NCBI RefSeq assembly: GCF_042686025.1
Contig: NZ_JBHUOZ010000001.1
Span: forward strand, 372,001 to 436,000
Length of the DNA stretch: 64,000 bases
From: Terrimonas rubra
GTDB taxonomy: Bacteria; Bacteroidota; Bacteroidia; Chitinophagales; Chitinophagaceae
Reading direction: 5' to 3'
Below the pieces are notes generated by a model, which was not told the origin of the DNA, made no database searches, and worked only from the letters and a program-made list of their open reading frames with translations. A program made the position numbers and the translations under genes. Shown here piece by piece: positions 49,514 to 57,601 of this stretch (the first letter of the stretch is position 1; every line of letters starts with the position of its first letter).

Positions 49514-51247
49514 GTGTTTAAAAAACTAGATAAACTTATTGTAAAAGCCTTCATCGGCCCCTTTATCGCCACTTTCTTTATTACGGTGCTGGTATTGGTG
49601 ATGCAGTTTTTCTGGCTGTGGATCGACGATTTTGTAGGTAAAGGCCTGGATGCCACTATTATCTTTAAGTTTATCTGGTACCAATGCGCCGTACTGGTTC
49701 CCCTGGCCCTGCCGCTGGCCATCCTGTTATCCTCCCTCATGACATTTGGTAACCTGGGTGAAACATTTGAGCTGGTAGCGATTAAATCGGCCGGTATTTC
49801 GCTGTTGCGCTTTATGCAGCCCCTGTTTATTGTTACCGTACTGATCAGTATACTGGCCTTCGCTTTTTCCAATAATGTAATACCGGTTGCCACATTAAAA
49901 TCAAGAACCCTTTTATCGGATATTGTGCATGCCAAGCCCGCCTTTAACCTGAAAGAAGGCGTTTTTTACGATAAAATTCCCGGCTTTGCTATTAAAGTAG
50001 GTAAAAAAGAAGCTAACGACAGTATTATACAGGATATTATTATTTACGAAAGCTCCAACTCTTTACAGGATAATTTTATTGTAGCCGAAAGCGGTGTGAT
50101 GAAGACCAACAGCGAGAACAGCCGCCTGCTGGAGTTCAATTTAAAAAATGGTATCCGTTACGAAGAAAGAGGCGACCGCTATGGCGCCAAAGCGGAAACG
50201 GAGTATATCCGTATGGGCTTTAAGGAGTATAAAAAGATATTTGACCTGAGCACTTTCATCTTAAGCCTTTCTTCCGACAGTACAAATAAGGGGAATGAAA
50301 AGATGTTCACCATGCGGCAGTTAAATGTGGCCATAGACTCCATAAAAAAAGAGAACAGCGGCCTGAAAGAGAATTTAACCCGCGAAACTTACCGGTACCT
50401 GCCACTGGCCATTTACCTGGACAGTATGCACAGCAAAGCCAACTATAACTTTAAGGACAGCACCGATTTTGGCTTTTTTAAACGGGACAGCCTGGCCATA
50501 AAAGATAGCTTACACAGGAAAGACAGCCTGCATAGAACAGACAGTATACATAAAAAGGACAGTATTGATAAACAGAAGGCAAAAGCGGATACCATAAAGA
50601 AAAAAACGGTTGCACAAAAAGCAGATACTGCCGGTAAACAAAAACCGATGGATCCCCCGGCGAATGTTACTACAAAAGACAGCAACCAGTTAAAACAGGA
50701 TAGCCTGGCCCTGGCAGCGAAAAGAATAGCGGATTCCACCGCTGCGGCTGAGGAAGCAAAGCTTTCCGCTTTTTATAAACTATTACCTGACTCAGCCAAA
50801 ATAAACTCCAACAACCGGGCACTCAGCCAGGTAAATTCATTAAGGACAAACCTGGAATCATCGCTGGCCAATTATAAAGACAAGGAAAGAATATTACGCC
50901 GTCATAAAATTGAGTGGCATAAAAAGATCACCCTGTCATTATCCTGCCTGGTACTATTCCTGATCGGGGCGCCGCTGGGTTCCATCATCCGTAAGGGTGG
51001 CTTAGGAACACCGCTGGTGATTGCCATCATTTTCTTCATGATATTTTTCTTTACCAACAGTATGGGCGAAAAACTGGCCAAAGAAGGCTCATTAACACCC
51101 TTCTTAGGTGTTTGGCTGGCTACATTTGTACTGGTACCCATAGGTATATTTTTAACCTATAAGGCCCTGCACGACTCCCAGTTATTCAATAAAGAGTTTT
51201 ACCAGCGCCTTTCCAGGAAATTGAGGGCGGCCATGAGCAGGAAGTAA
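49514..51247 (+). CDS. LptF/LptG-family (YjgP/YjgQ) lipopolysaccharide export permease
   Basis: 577 residues, starting with GTG. Three N-terminal transmembrane helices (starting FIGPFIATFFITVLVLVMQFFWLW), a periplasmic jellyroll, and three C-terminal helices (LSLSCLVLFLIGAPLGSIIRKGGLG, LVIAIIFFMIFFFTNSMGEKLA) match LptF/G, the membrane part of the LPS transport ABC complex. An unusual insert at about 315-425 in the periplasmic part has repeated KDSLHRKDS-type units and Lys/Asp-rich low-complexity sequence, which makes the protein longer than the usual 350-400 residues. Confidence 0.9.
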   Translation: MFKKLDKLIVKAFIGPFIATFFITVLVLVMQFFWLWIDDFVGKGLDATIIFKFIWYQCAVLVPLALPLAILLSSLMTFGNLGETFELVAIKSAGISLLRFMQPLFIVTVLISILAFAFSNNVIPVATLKSRTLLSDIVHAKPAFNLKEGVFYDKIPGFAIKVGKKEANDSIIQDIIIYESSNSLQDNFIVAESGVMKTNSENSRLLEFNLKNGIRYEERGDRYGAKAETEYIRMGFKEYKKIFDLSTFILSLSSDSTNKGNEKMFTMRQLNVAIDSIKKENSGLKENLTRETYRYLPLAIYLDSMHSKANYNFKDSTDFGFFKRDSLAIKDSLHRKDSLHRTDSIHKKDSIDKQKAKADTIKKKTVAQKADTAGKQKPMDPPANVTTKDSNQLKQDSLALAAKRIADSTAAAEEAKLSAFYKLLPDSAKINSNNRALSQVNSLRTNLESSLANYKDKERILRRHKIEWHKKITLSLSCLVLFLIGAPLGSIIRKGGLGTPLVIAIIFFMIFFFTNSMGEKLAKEGSLTPFLGVWLATFVLVPIGIFLTYKALHDSQLFNKEFYQRLSRKLRAAMSRK

Positions 51248-51311
51248 AATTTCAGTGGTTCTTTTGTGCGAAACAATGAATATATAAACTGGCATACTTT
51301 GTGAATATGCT

Positions 51312-51319
51312 TACCTTTG
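51312..51319 (+). promoter_or_regulatory. -7 box TACCTTTG for the superoxide dismutase gene
   Basis: Perfect TAnnTTTG; leader of about 65 nt to the ATG. Confidence 0.45.
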
Positions 51320-51388
51320 AAATATAGCAGGTAATCAGTTCTTTCCACATCATATATATTGAATCCTTAACGTTTTAAAAACCGAAAG

Positions 51389-52153
51389 ATGGAAAATAAC
51401 CCCCTTCACACACGCAGAAATTTTATCAATACATCATTAAAGGCAGGAGTAGCATTATCGGTAGGTTCGGCAGCCCTTGGCTCTTTTCTAAGTTCATGTA
51501 ACAACAATACAGCCGGCAATAATGCCGCCATTCTTACAACAGGCTTTACACAAACACCACTCCCTTATGCTTACAATGCTTTGGAAAAAGCCATTGATAG
51601 CGCCACCATGGAAATTCACTATACCAAACACGCCGCAGCATATGCAAAAGCATTGGGAGAAGCTGTAGCCAGTGAAGGTGTGGATGCCAAAACAAGCCTG
51701 GAAACGGTTCTTTCAAAAGTGTCAAAATACTCCACCAAAATGCGTAATAACGCAGGCGGACATTATAACCATGAGCTTTTCTGGAAATCCTTATCCCCTA
51801 CGGGTAGCGGCAAAGCAGGTGGTAAATTATTAACCGCGATTGAACAGCAGTTCAATTCTTTTGATGCTTTTAAAAACCAGCTGACCGATGCCGGTAAAAA
51901 CAGGTTCGGCAGCGGCTGGGCATGGTTATATGTAGATGGCAGCAAGGAACTGAAAATAGGATCGACACCCAACCAGGATAATCCTTTAATGGATGCAAGT
52001 GAAATAAAAGGCGTACCCCTGCTGGGACTGGATGTATGGGAACATGCTTATTATTTACGTTACCAGAATAAACGTCCCGATTATATTGATGCCTGGTGGT
52101 CGGTAGTAAACTGGGATTATGTGGCCGAACGTTACCAGGCTGTATTAGGGTAG
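51389..52153 (+). CDS. sodA: Exported Fe/Mn superoxide dismutase (Tat-type, possible lipoprotein)
   Basis: 254 residues. The catalytic domain (about 55-254) has the metal ligands in MEIHYTKHAAAY (H77), GGHYNHELFW (H128), and LDVWEHAYYLRY (Asp and His). Unlike cytoplasmic SODs it carries an N-terminal extension HTRRNFINTSLKAGVALSVG ... FLSSC with twin arginines (R9-R10), a hydrophobic stretch and a lipobox-like Cys37. It is therefore probably folded with metal in the cytoplasm, exported by Tat and attached to a membrane. Fe or Mn use cannot be told with certainty. Confidence 0.92.
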   Translation: MENNPLHTRRNFINTSLKAGVALSVGSAALGSFLSSCNNNTAGNNAAILTTGFTQTPLPYAYNALEKAIDSATMEIHYTKHAAAYAKALGEAVASEGVDAKTSLETVLSKVSKYSTKMRNNAGGHYNHELFWKSLSPTGSGKAGGKLLTAIEQQFNSFDAFKNQLTDAGKNRFGSGWAWLYVDGSKELKIGSTPNQDNPLMDASEIKGVPLLGLDVWEHAYYLRYQNKRPDYIDAWWSVVNWDYVAERYQAVLG

Positions 52154-52197
52154 TTCGCTGACAGGTTCTTACAAATAACAATTTAATTTTTATACTT

Positions 52198-52225
52198 CAT
52201 AACCCACGGCTGGCCGTGGGTTATG
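52198..52225 (+). terminator. Terminator-like palindrome after the superoxide dismutase gene
   Basis: CATAACCCACGG / CCGTGGGTTATG, 12-bp perfect stem, loop CTGG, followed by ATTTTC. It lies 33 bp before the next ATG and may also lie in that gene's leader. Confidence 0.8.
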
Positions 52226-52257
52226 ATTTTCGTTTCGTACGATACTAAACATTTTAC

Positions 52258-53031
52258 ATGAAAACAGTTTACCTGTACCTGTTGAGCGCAGTAATAACCG
52301 GGTTATTTGCCTGTAATAATGCAGCCGATCAACAAGCTGGCAATGCAGACCCGCTGAATGCCGAAACCGACCCTGTTGCCCGTTTTCATATTCAACCGGT
52401 AGACTCCGCAAGCCTGCCCCCTGCTATTAAGTTTAAAGGTAAATTATACCAGGCCTGGCAATGGCAGGACTCACTGGGTGAGCATTTACTGATCACTTCA
52501 CAGGTTGCACCTGCCTATAGCACTAAAGCCGGTGAGGAAGAGGGTGCATCGGCATCCTTACACGCTTTTCATTATGTAAAACAACCGGCAGGCTACCAGT
52601 TGCGCTGGCAAATGCACGACAGTGTGGAGGATTGCCCTGTGGATGTTGCCTGTAATTATATTGACAGCGTACATATTACCGACCTGGATGGGAATGGCAT
52701 TGCCGAAACCAGTTTACTGTATAAAGTTGCCTGCCGCGGTGATGTGTCGCCGGCCTATATGAAACTGATCATGCACCAGGATAGTGTAAAGTATGCCCTG
52801 CGCGGCAATATGTGGGTAAAGCTGAATACCGAAGATAGCTTTACAGTTACACCTGCCAACGTAAACCTGGAAACTTTGCCAAAAGCTGACAGTGAATACG
52901 GAAGGCTGCTGCAACTGGATGGCCGTTATGAAAACGAAAAGGATTTTAGAGCCGCCCCGCCGGCATTCCTGGTATTTGCCAGGGATTTATGGTTAAAAAA
53001 AGCTATTGAAACTTTTGGTGAAGGGGAATAA
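52258..53031 (+). CDS. Conserved lipoprotein (M949_RS01915-type family)
   Basis: 257 residues. Lipoprotein signal YLYLLSAVITGLFAC (C19). The mature part has IKFKGKLYQAWQWQDSLGEHLLITSQ, VEDCPVDVACNYIDSVHITDLDGNGIAETSLLYKVACRGDVSPAYMKLIMH; the DLDGNGIAE segment resembles an EF-hand-like or FG-GAP calcium loop. The pattern matches a Bacteroidota family that NCBI names after M949_RS01915 and links to surface polysaccharide synthesis, from memory; a true function is not shown by sequence. The CDF gene follows and may overlap its end. Confidence 0.7.
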   Translation: MKTVYLYLLSAVITGLFACNNAADQQAGNADPLNAETDPVARFHIQPVDSASLPPAIKFKGKLYQAWQWQDSLGEHLLITSQVAPAYSTKAGEEEGASASLHAFHYVKQPAGYQLRWQMHDSVEDCPVDVACNYIDSVHITDLDGNGIAETSLLYKVACRGDVSPAYMKLIMHQDSVKYALRGNMWVKLNTEDSFTVTPANVNLETLPKADSEYGRLLQLDGRYENEKDFRAAPPAFLVFARDLWLKKAIETFGEGE

Positions 53032-53077
53032 CACTCTTTACAGTATAAAAGAAAGTTTTATTATAAATTGCCGTCCA

Positions 53078-54067
53078 TTGCAAGCCTCAAAAGAAAATAT
53101 CAGGGTTCAGCAGTTGGTTGCTGTAGTATCGGTTGTATTACTGGTAACAAAATTTATTGCCTGGTACCTCACCAGGTCGGTAGCCGTGCTTACGGATGCC
53201 ATGGAAAGTATTGTGAATGTGGCTGCAGGCTTTATAGGGCTATACAGTTTATATGTGGCCGCCAAACCCCGTGATAAGGATCACCCTTACGGGCATGGCA
53301 AGGCCGAGTTTTTATCGGCCGCTTTTGAAGGCACTTTAATAGGCGTTGCCGGGATGGTTATTTTATACCAGTCTGTTCACCAGTTACTTTACCCCGTACC
53401 GCTCAGCAGGCTGGATACCGGTATCTGGCTTATCAGCCTTACCGCCATCATTAATTTTGCTATGGGCTGGTATTGTATTAAAACCGGTAAACGCAATAAC
53501 TCCCTGGCACTGATCGCCAGCGGTAAACACCTGCAAAGTGATACCGTTTCAACCATCGGCATCATTGTGGGACTTATACTGTTATACTTTACCGGTTATA
53601 CCTGGATAGATAGTGTAGTAGCCATGATTTTTGGTAGCTGGATCTTATTTACCGGCTATTCCATTTTACGCAAATCCATTGCCGGCATTATGGATGAAGC
53701 GGATGAACAGTTACTGGAAAAAATGGTAACCTTACTGAACGAAAAAAGATCGGATAACTGGGTAGACCTCCATAATTTAAGGGTAATTAAGTACGGCAGT
53801 ATTTTACATATTGACTGTCATGTAACCCTGCCCTGGTATTACAACCTGAACGAAGCACACGAGGAAATTGATATACTCTCTGCCATTGTACGCCAGCGTT
53901 TCGGCGATTCAGTGGAATTATTCATTCATTCCGACGCCTGCCTGCCCTTTCAATGCCAGCTTTGTCAGAAAGCCGATTGCAACGTAAGGCAGCAACCCTT
54001 CGTCAGGCGTATTGAATGGACCGTGGATAATATACTGGTGAACAAAAAACACCGTTTGCCGGGCTAA
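53078..54067 (+). CDS. Cation diffusion facilitator (CDF) transporter
   Basis: About 330 residues if started at TTG 53078 (MQASKENIRVQQ); the frame is open back to a TTG at 53006, which would overlap the previous gene by 26 bp. There is no ATG before the first helix. Metal-site residues: LTDAMESIVN in TM2, DHPYGHGKAEF, and HLQSDTVSTIG in TM5 (HxxxD), the typical Zn/Fe/Mn set. Six transmembrane helices and a C-terminal cytoplasmic domain are present. It exports divalent metal in exchange for protons. The extra C-terminal CxxC...C motif (FQCQLCQKADC) may bind metal. Confidence 0.88.
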   Translation: MQASKENIRVQQLVAVVSVVLLVTKFIAWYLTRSVAVLTDAMESIVNVAAGFIGLYSLYVAAKPRDKDHPYGHGKAEFLSAAFEGTLIGVAGMVILYQSVHQLLYPVPLSRLDTGIWLISLTAIINFAMGWYCIKTGKRNNSLALIASGKHLQSDTVSTIGIIVGLILLYFTGYTWIDSVVAMIFGSWILFTGYSILRKSIAGIMDEADEQLLEKMVTLLNEKRSDNWVDLHNLRVIKYGSILHIDCHVTLPWYYNLNEAHEEIDILSAIVRQRFGDSVELFIHSDACLPFQCQLCQKADCNVRQQPFVRRIEWTVDNILVNKKHRLPG

Positions 54068-54097
54068 TGAATAAAACGTATTATTGTATTTGGAGGA

Positions 54098-54165
54098 GGT
54101 GGAAGCGGAAAGCGAAAAGCTAAAGTCTGAATGCTGAATGCTGATTGCTGAATGCTGAAGACTAT
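54098..54165. repeat. GCTGAATGCTGAA array upstream of the osmC-like gene
   Basis: Units GCGGAAAGCGAAAAGC then TGCTGAATGCTGA and TGCTGAATGCTGAAGAC. A variant of the GCTGAAA arrays at 92, 26309 and 47478, and again just upstream of a gene. Confidence 0.65.
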
Positions 54166-54189
54166 AAAATATCGTTTAAAATAAAAAGG

Positions 54190-54585
54190 ATGACAACGGA
54201 AACAGTTTGGATCAATAACCATGTTTTTGACAGTACGTTTGAAGGAAATACGTTCAGGATTGACGGTGATAAAAAGGAAGGGCCCGGGCCTAAATCCCTG
54301 TTATTATCAGGACTGGCCGGCTGTTCGGGTATTGATGTGGTGGATATTTTAGAGAAAATGCGGGTGCCTTTTTCAGGCCTCAGTATTAAAGTAAATACCG
54401 AGCAAACCGAGGAGCATCCTAAGGTTTTTAAAGATATTGAGGTGGAGTACCGACTGCATACCGCTGCCGAAAATGAAGATAAAGTGCGTAAAGCCATTGA
54501 GTTATCGTTAAATAAATATTGCGGCGTAGCGGCTATGCTGCAGAAAAATTCAACAATTCGTTATACATTAGTGTTATTACCGTAA
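54190..54585 (+). CDS. OsmC-family protein
   Basis: 131 residues from MTTETVWINN (ATG 54190); an earlier frame start at 54145 lies partly in the repeat. The OsmC fold is seen as GPKSLLLSGLAGCSGIDVVDILEKMRVPF (first catalytic Cys) and AIELSLNKYCGVAAMLQKN (second Cys), the two redox cysteines used to reduce organic hydroperoxides. It is most like the YhfA branch. An Rrf2 regulator starts 4 bp after its stop and a peroxiredoxin follows, which supports a thiol or oxidative-stress role. Confidence 0.88.
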   Translation: MTTETVWINNHVFDSTFEGNTFRIDGDKKEGPGPKSLLLSGLAGCSGIDVVDILEKMRVPFSGLSIKVNTEQTEEHPKVFKDIEVEYRLHTAAENEDKVRKAIELSLNKYCGVAAMLQKNSTIRYTLVLLP

Positions 54586-54589
54586 CAAC

Positions 54590-55003
54590 ATGCTATCAAA
54601 AAAATCGCAATACGCTTTTAAGGCACTGGCCTATTTAACCGAGAAGTTTAACGACGGCCCGGTATTGATATCGGATATTGCCAAAAAGAAAAAAATTCCC
54701 CTGAAGTTTTTAGAGAATATTTTACTGGAATTGAAGAAAGCTGATATCCTGGATAGTAAAAAAGGTAAAGGCGGCGGTTATTTTTTAAAACAAAGACCCG
54801 AAAAAATAAAAGTAGCCACCATCATCAGGCTGGTGAACGGCCCTATTGCCATGTTACCCTGCGTTAGCCTGTACTTTTATGAGCGTTGTAAAAACTGCAA
54901 CGAAAAACACTGTTACTTACACGATATGATGGTGGAAGTGCGTGATGCCACCCTGCAGATTGTAGAGAACCGTACGCTGAAGGACCTGAGCGAACACGAG
55001 TAA
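54590..55003 (+). CDS. Rrf2-family transcriptional regulator
   Basis: 137 residues. Winged HTH: MLSKKSQYAFKALAYLTEKF, ISDIAKKKKIPLKFLENILLELKKADILDSKKGKGGGYFL. Cysteines at 91, 100, 103 and 108 (CVSLYFYERCKNCNEKHC) could hold an Fe-S cluster or sense thiol state. Rrf2 regulators of this kind in Bacteroidota often control sulfur assimilation or peroxide genes. It is joined to the OsmC gene (4-bp gap) and lies before a peroxiredoxin whose promoter has two palindromes, which are candidate binding sites. Confidence 0.88.
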   Translation: MLSKKSQYAFKALAYLTEKFNDGPVLISDIAKKKKIPLKFLENILLELKKADILDSKKGKGGGYFLKQRPEKIKVATIIRLVNGPIAMLPCVSLYFYERCKNCNEKHCYLHDMMVEVRDATLQIVENRTLKDLSEHE

Positions 55004-55067
55004 TTCCCGATCCCCCCTTTATTTTTTTATACAAACAACCGTTATAGTTAAAGTTCGCCTTTTTAGT

Positions 55068-55115
55068 CTACTTTTTTGGTAGGGTATTATAAAAGGGTTA
55101 GATTTGTCTATCTAA
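55068..55115 (+). promoter_or_regulatory. Peroxiredoxin promoter with two inverted repeats
   Basis: -33 TTTG at 55075-55078 and -7 box TAGATTTG at 55099-55106, spacing 20 bp. CTAC...GTAG (55068-55082) overlaps the -33, and TTAGAT...ATCTAA (55098-55115, perfect 6-bp arms) overlaps the -7. Both suit repressor binding, most simply by the Rrf2 protein encoded just upstream. Confidence 0.6.
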
Positions 55116-55127
55116 AAAAGTTAAACT

Positions 55128-55763
55128 ATGTCGCTACGCTTAGGGGATACGGCTCCCAATTTTAAAGCCCAGACCACCATTGGTGAAGTTGATTTTCATG
55201 AATATTTAGGCAATAGCTGGGGTGTATTATTTTCGCACCCTGCCGATTATACACCGGTATGTACCACCGAGCTGGGACGCACCGCACAATTAGGTGAAGA
55301 GTTTGCCAAACGTAATGTAAAAGTACTGGCCGTTAGTGTTGACCCACTGGATAAACACCAGGGCTGGGTAAATGATATTAACGAAACACAGAATACTACC
55401 GTTAATTTCCCCATTATAGCAGATGCCGACCGTAATGTGGCCACCCTGTATGATATGATACACCCGAATGCATCGGCTACAGCTACCGTGCGCTCCTTAT
55501 TTATCATCGGGCCTGATAAAGCAGTTAAACTGATCATCACTTACCCCGCTTCTACCGGTCGTAATTTTGTAGAGGTATTACGTGTAATTGATTCTTTACA
55601 GTTAACCGCCAATCACAGTGTAGCTACACCTGCTGACTGGAAACATGGTGAAGATGTGATCGTTGTACCTGCTGTAAGCACTGAAGATGCGATCCAGAAA
55701 TTCCCGAAAGGAGTGAAAGTGGTAAAACCATACCTGCGTTATACACCGCAACCCGATCTGTAA
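55128..55763 (+). CDS. 1-Cys peroxiredoxin (Prx6 type)
   Basis: 211 residues. Peroxidatic Cys in SHPADYTPVCTTELGRT, with the Prx6-type arm region VDPLDKHQGWVNDINETQ, FPIIADADRNVATLYDMIHP, and the C-terminal dimer domain LQLTANHSVATPADWKHGEDVIVVPAVS. It reduces hydrogen and organic peroxides, needing an external thiol reductant. Position after OsmC and Rrf2 genes suggests one regulated peroxide or sulfur-response group. A strong palindrome follows the gene. Confidence 0.94.
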   Translation: MSLRLGDTAPNFKAQTTIGEVDFHEYLGNSWGVLFSHPADYTPVCTTELGRTAQLGEEFAKRNVKVLAVSVDPLDKHQGWVNDINETQNTTVNFPIIADADRNVATLYDMIHPNASATATVRSLFIIGPDKAVKLIITYPASTGRNFVEVLRVIDSLQLTANHSVATPADWKHGEDVIVVPAVSTEDAIQKFPKGVKVVKPYLRYTPQPDL

Positions 55764-55770
55764 AACATTA

Positions 55771-55810
55771 CAAAGATCTTAGATCCCAGATCTGGGATCT
55801 AAGATCTTTG
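55771..55810. terminator. 40-bp perfect palindrome after the peroxiredoxin gene
   Basis: CAAAGATCTTAGATCCCAGA is followed directly by its exact reverse complement, with no spacer. It also holds smaller palindromes (AGATCT three times). It can form a long hairpin and probably ends the peroxiredoxin transcript, but only a weak T-rich tail follows. Confidence 0.7.
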
Positions 55811-55955
55811 TTCCCCTTCATTAGTTGTGTCTCTTTTTTCATGCCTTCTTCTCATACCTGGACACATATAGTTAATGTTACTGTTACTATCTGTTGTCCA
55901 GTACAATTCTTCTTTTTGTGCCCTGATGCACCATCCTGTTTTATAACCCCATTAC

Positions 55956-55989
55956 CAAATTTCCAAATTAACTAATTCCCAAATTAACA
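55956..55989. repeat. AATTAACTAATT repeat, copy 2
   Basis: CCAAATTAACTAATTCCC flanked by further AAATT units, next to the TATCTTTG box of the following gene; the partner copy is at 26269-26299. Confidence 0.6.
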
Positions 55990-55999
55990 CTCCCCTTCC

Positions 56000-56007
56000 T
56001 ATCTTTG
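56000..56007 (+). promoter_or_regulatory. -7 box TATCTTTG abutting the start codon of the arginase-fold gene
   Basis: Perfect TAnnTTTG, 5 nt before the ATG at 56013; a leaderless mRNA is likely. Confidence 0.6.
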
Positions 56008-56012
56008 CCGGC

Positions 56013-57155
56013 ATGTCTGACCATCTACATATTGCCGATTTTTTAGTGCCGGTGAACCTGCAGCAGATCACCAACGATGAAGGATACCGTGAGGGACAAT
56101 TGGGTAAACTGGTTGTTGCCTACGAGGAAGATAATTTTCCTGACCTGGACGATCCCCAGCTGGTAATTGTAGGTTGTGGTGAACAACGCGGAGCCGGCGT
56201 AATGGGTGCCCCGAGCAACGCTCCGGAATTGATACGTAAACAGTTTTACCAGTTATTTTACTGGCACCCCGATATTCACCTGGCCGATGTGGGGGATATA
56301 AAACCCGGATCATCTATTACCGATACTTATGCCGCTTTAAAAACAGTGGTGAACGCACTCATCAACGATGGTAAAAGAGTAATTATACTGGGTGGCTCAC
56401 ACGATCTTACCCTGGCACAATACCAGGCCTATGTACAGAACCAGCAACTGGTAGAAGCCGCCTGCGTGGATGCCCTGATTGACCTGGATATGGAATCGGC
56501 CTACCCGCATGATAATTTCCTGATGCGCATGCTGACCGGCGAACCTAATTTTTTACGTCACTATAACCATATAGGCTTCCAGAGTTATTATGTTCACCCG
56601 CGTATGCTGGAAACCATGGATAAGCTCCGTTTTGACTGCTTCCGCGTAGGACATGTAAAAGAGGCAATTGATGAAATGGAGCCCGTAATACGGAACAGTC
56701 ATTTATTCTCCTTTGATGTATCGGCCATTGCCAATGCCTATGCCCCGGCCAATATTATTACCCCCAATGGTTTTACCGGAGAGGAAAGCTGTATACTGAT
56801 GCAATATGCAGGTATGAGCCCCTCGGTTAACTCTATTGGTATTTACGGTTACAACCCGCGCCTGGATAATAATGAATTAACCGCCAAACAAATTGCCCAT
56901 ATGTTATGGTATTATATTGATGGACGTACCAGGGCAAAACGGGAAGCAGTACTGGAAGAGAGGGAATCCTTTAACGAATTTCATACGGTGTTTGCCGAAG
57001 TGGAGACTATATTTTTACAAAGCAAACGCACCGGCCGCTGGTGGGTACAACTCCCCAATAAACAATTCATTGCCTGCAGTTACAAAGATTATTTACTGGC
57101 CAGCAGTAACGAAATACCCGAGCGCTGGTTAAGAGCCCAGGAGCGGGAAGGATAA
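56013..57155 (+). CDS. Arginase/formimidoylglutamase-fold protein with altered metal ligands
   Basis: 380 residues. The arginase (ureohydrolase) fold is clear: LVIVGCGEQRGAGVMGAPSNAPELIRKQFY, IILGGSHDLTLAQYQAY (H130 of GGSHD), and FSFDVSAIANAYAP. Two of the usual manganese motifs are changed: the DAHxD position reads DLDME (157-161), and DVDxxD reads DVSAI (235-239), so the two-metal centre is probably incomplete. It may act on a guanidino compound with other metals, or be non-catalytic. The promoter allows a leaderless mRNA. It is convergent with the Rrf2/haemoglobin unit. Confidence 0.8.
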   Translation: MSDHLHIADFLVPVNLQQITNDEGYREGQLGKLVVAYEEDNFPDLDDPQLVIVGCGEQRGAGVMGAPSNAPELIRKQFYQLFYWHPDIHLADVGDIKPGSSITDTYAALKTVVNALINDGKRVIILGGSHDLTLAQYQAYVQNQQLVEAACVDALIDLDMESAYPHDNFLMRMLTGEPNFLRHYNHIGFQSYYVHPRMLETMDKLRFDCFRVGHVKEAIDEMEPVIRNSHLFSFDVSAIANAYAPANIITPNGFTGEESCILMQYAGMSPSVNSIGIYGYNPRLDNNELTAKQIAHMLWYYIDGRTRAKREAVLEERESFNEFHTVFAEVETIFLQSKRTGRWWVQLPNKQFIACSYKDYLLASSNEIPERWLRAQEREG

Positions 57156-57156
57156 A

Positions 57157-57594
57157 CTATTTATCTAAACGCAGCTGCCCTTTTAGTAATTGAGCATTAA
57201 ACTTACCAATGGTGGTTGTATGCATCATACTGGTGATCTGTGTACGTATTTTTTTAAACTCGTTATGTAAAGGGCAGGGATTATGCCCCGAACATTGTTG
57301 CAGGCCCATGGCACAACCTGTAAAAATATCATTACCGTCAATAGCGTTTACAATAGCTGACAGGGGTTGTTGCAATCCCTTTTCATCGAAATAAAAACCA
57401 CCATTTGGCCCTTTGGCCGATAGTATTAAACCAGCTTTGCTGAGTTGTTGCAATATCTTGGCTAAAAATGCTTCCGGTGAGTTAACCTGTTCAGCAATTT
57501 CTTTTATCCCGCATTTATACCCGGCATGTGAACGTTGTGCAATGTAAAATACCGCACGTATACCATACTCGCATGTTTTGGAAAATAGGCCCAT
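57157..57594 (-). CDS. Rrf2-family regulator, NsrR-like
   Basis: 145 residues from ATG 57594 (MGLFSKTCEYGIRAVFYIAQ). The winged HTH is complete (KEIAEQVNSPEAFLAKILQQLSKAGLILSAKGPNGGFYF). Three cysteines, C94, C101 and C107 (GCAMGLQQCSGHNPCPLH), have the spacing of Fe-S ligands in NsrR/IscR. Its gene starts 7 bp after a truncated haemoglobin gene, so it is very probably a nitric-oxide-sensing repressor of its own operon. A perfect palindrome at 58031-58060 is the likely operator. Longer frames overlapping the haemoglobin gene were rejected. Confidence 0.88.
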   Translation of the reverse strand: MGLFSKTCEYGIRAVFYIAQRSHAGYKCGIKEIAEQVNSPEAFLAKILQQLSKAGLILSAKGPNGGFYFDEKGLQQPLSAIVNAIDGNDIFTGCAMGLQQCSGHNPCPLHNEFKKIRTQITSMMHTTTIGKFNAQLLKGQLRLDK

Positions 57595-57601
57595 AAGGAT
57601 A

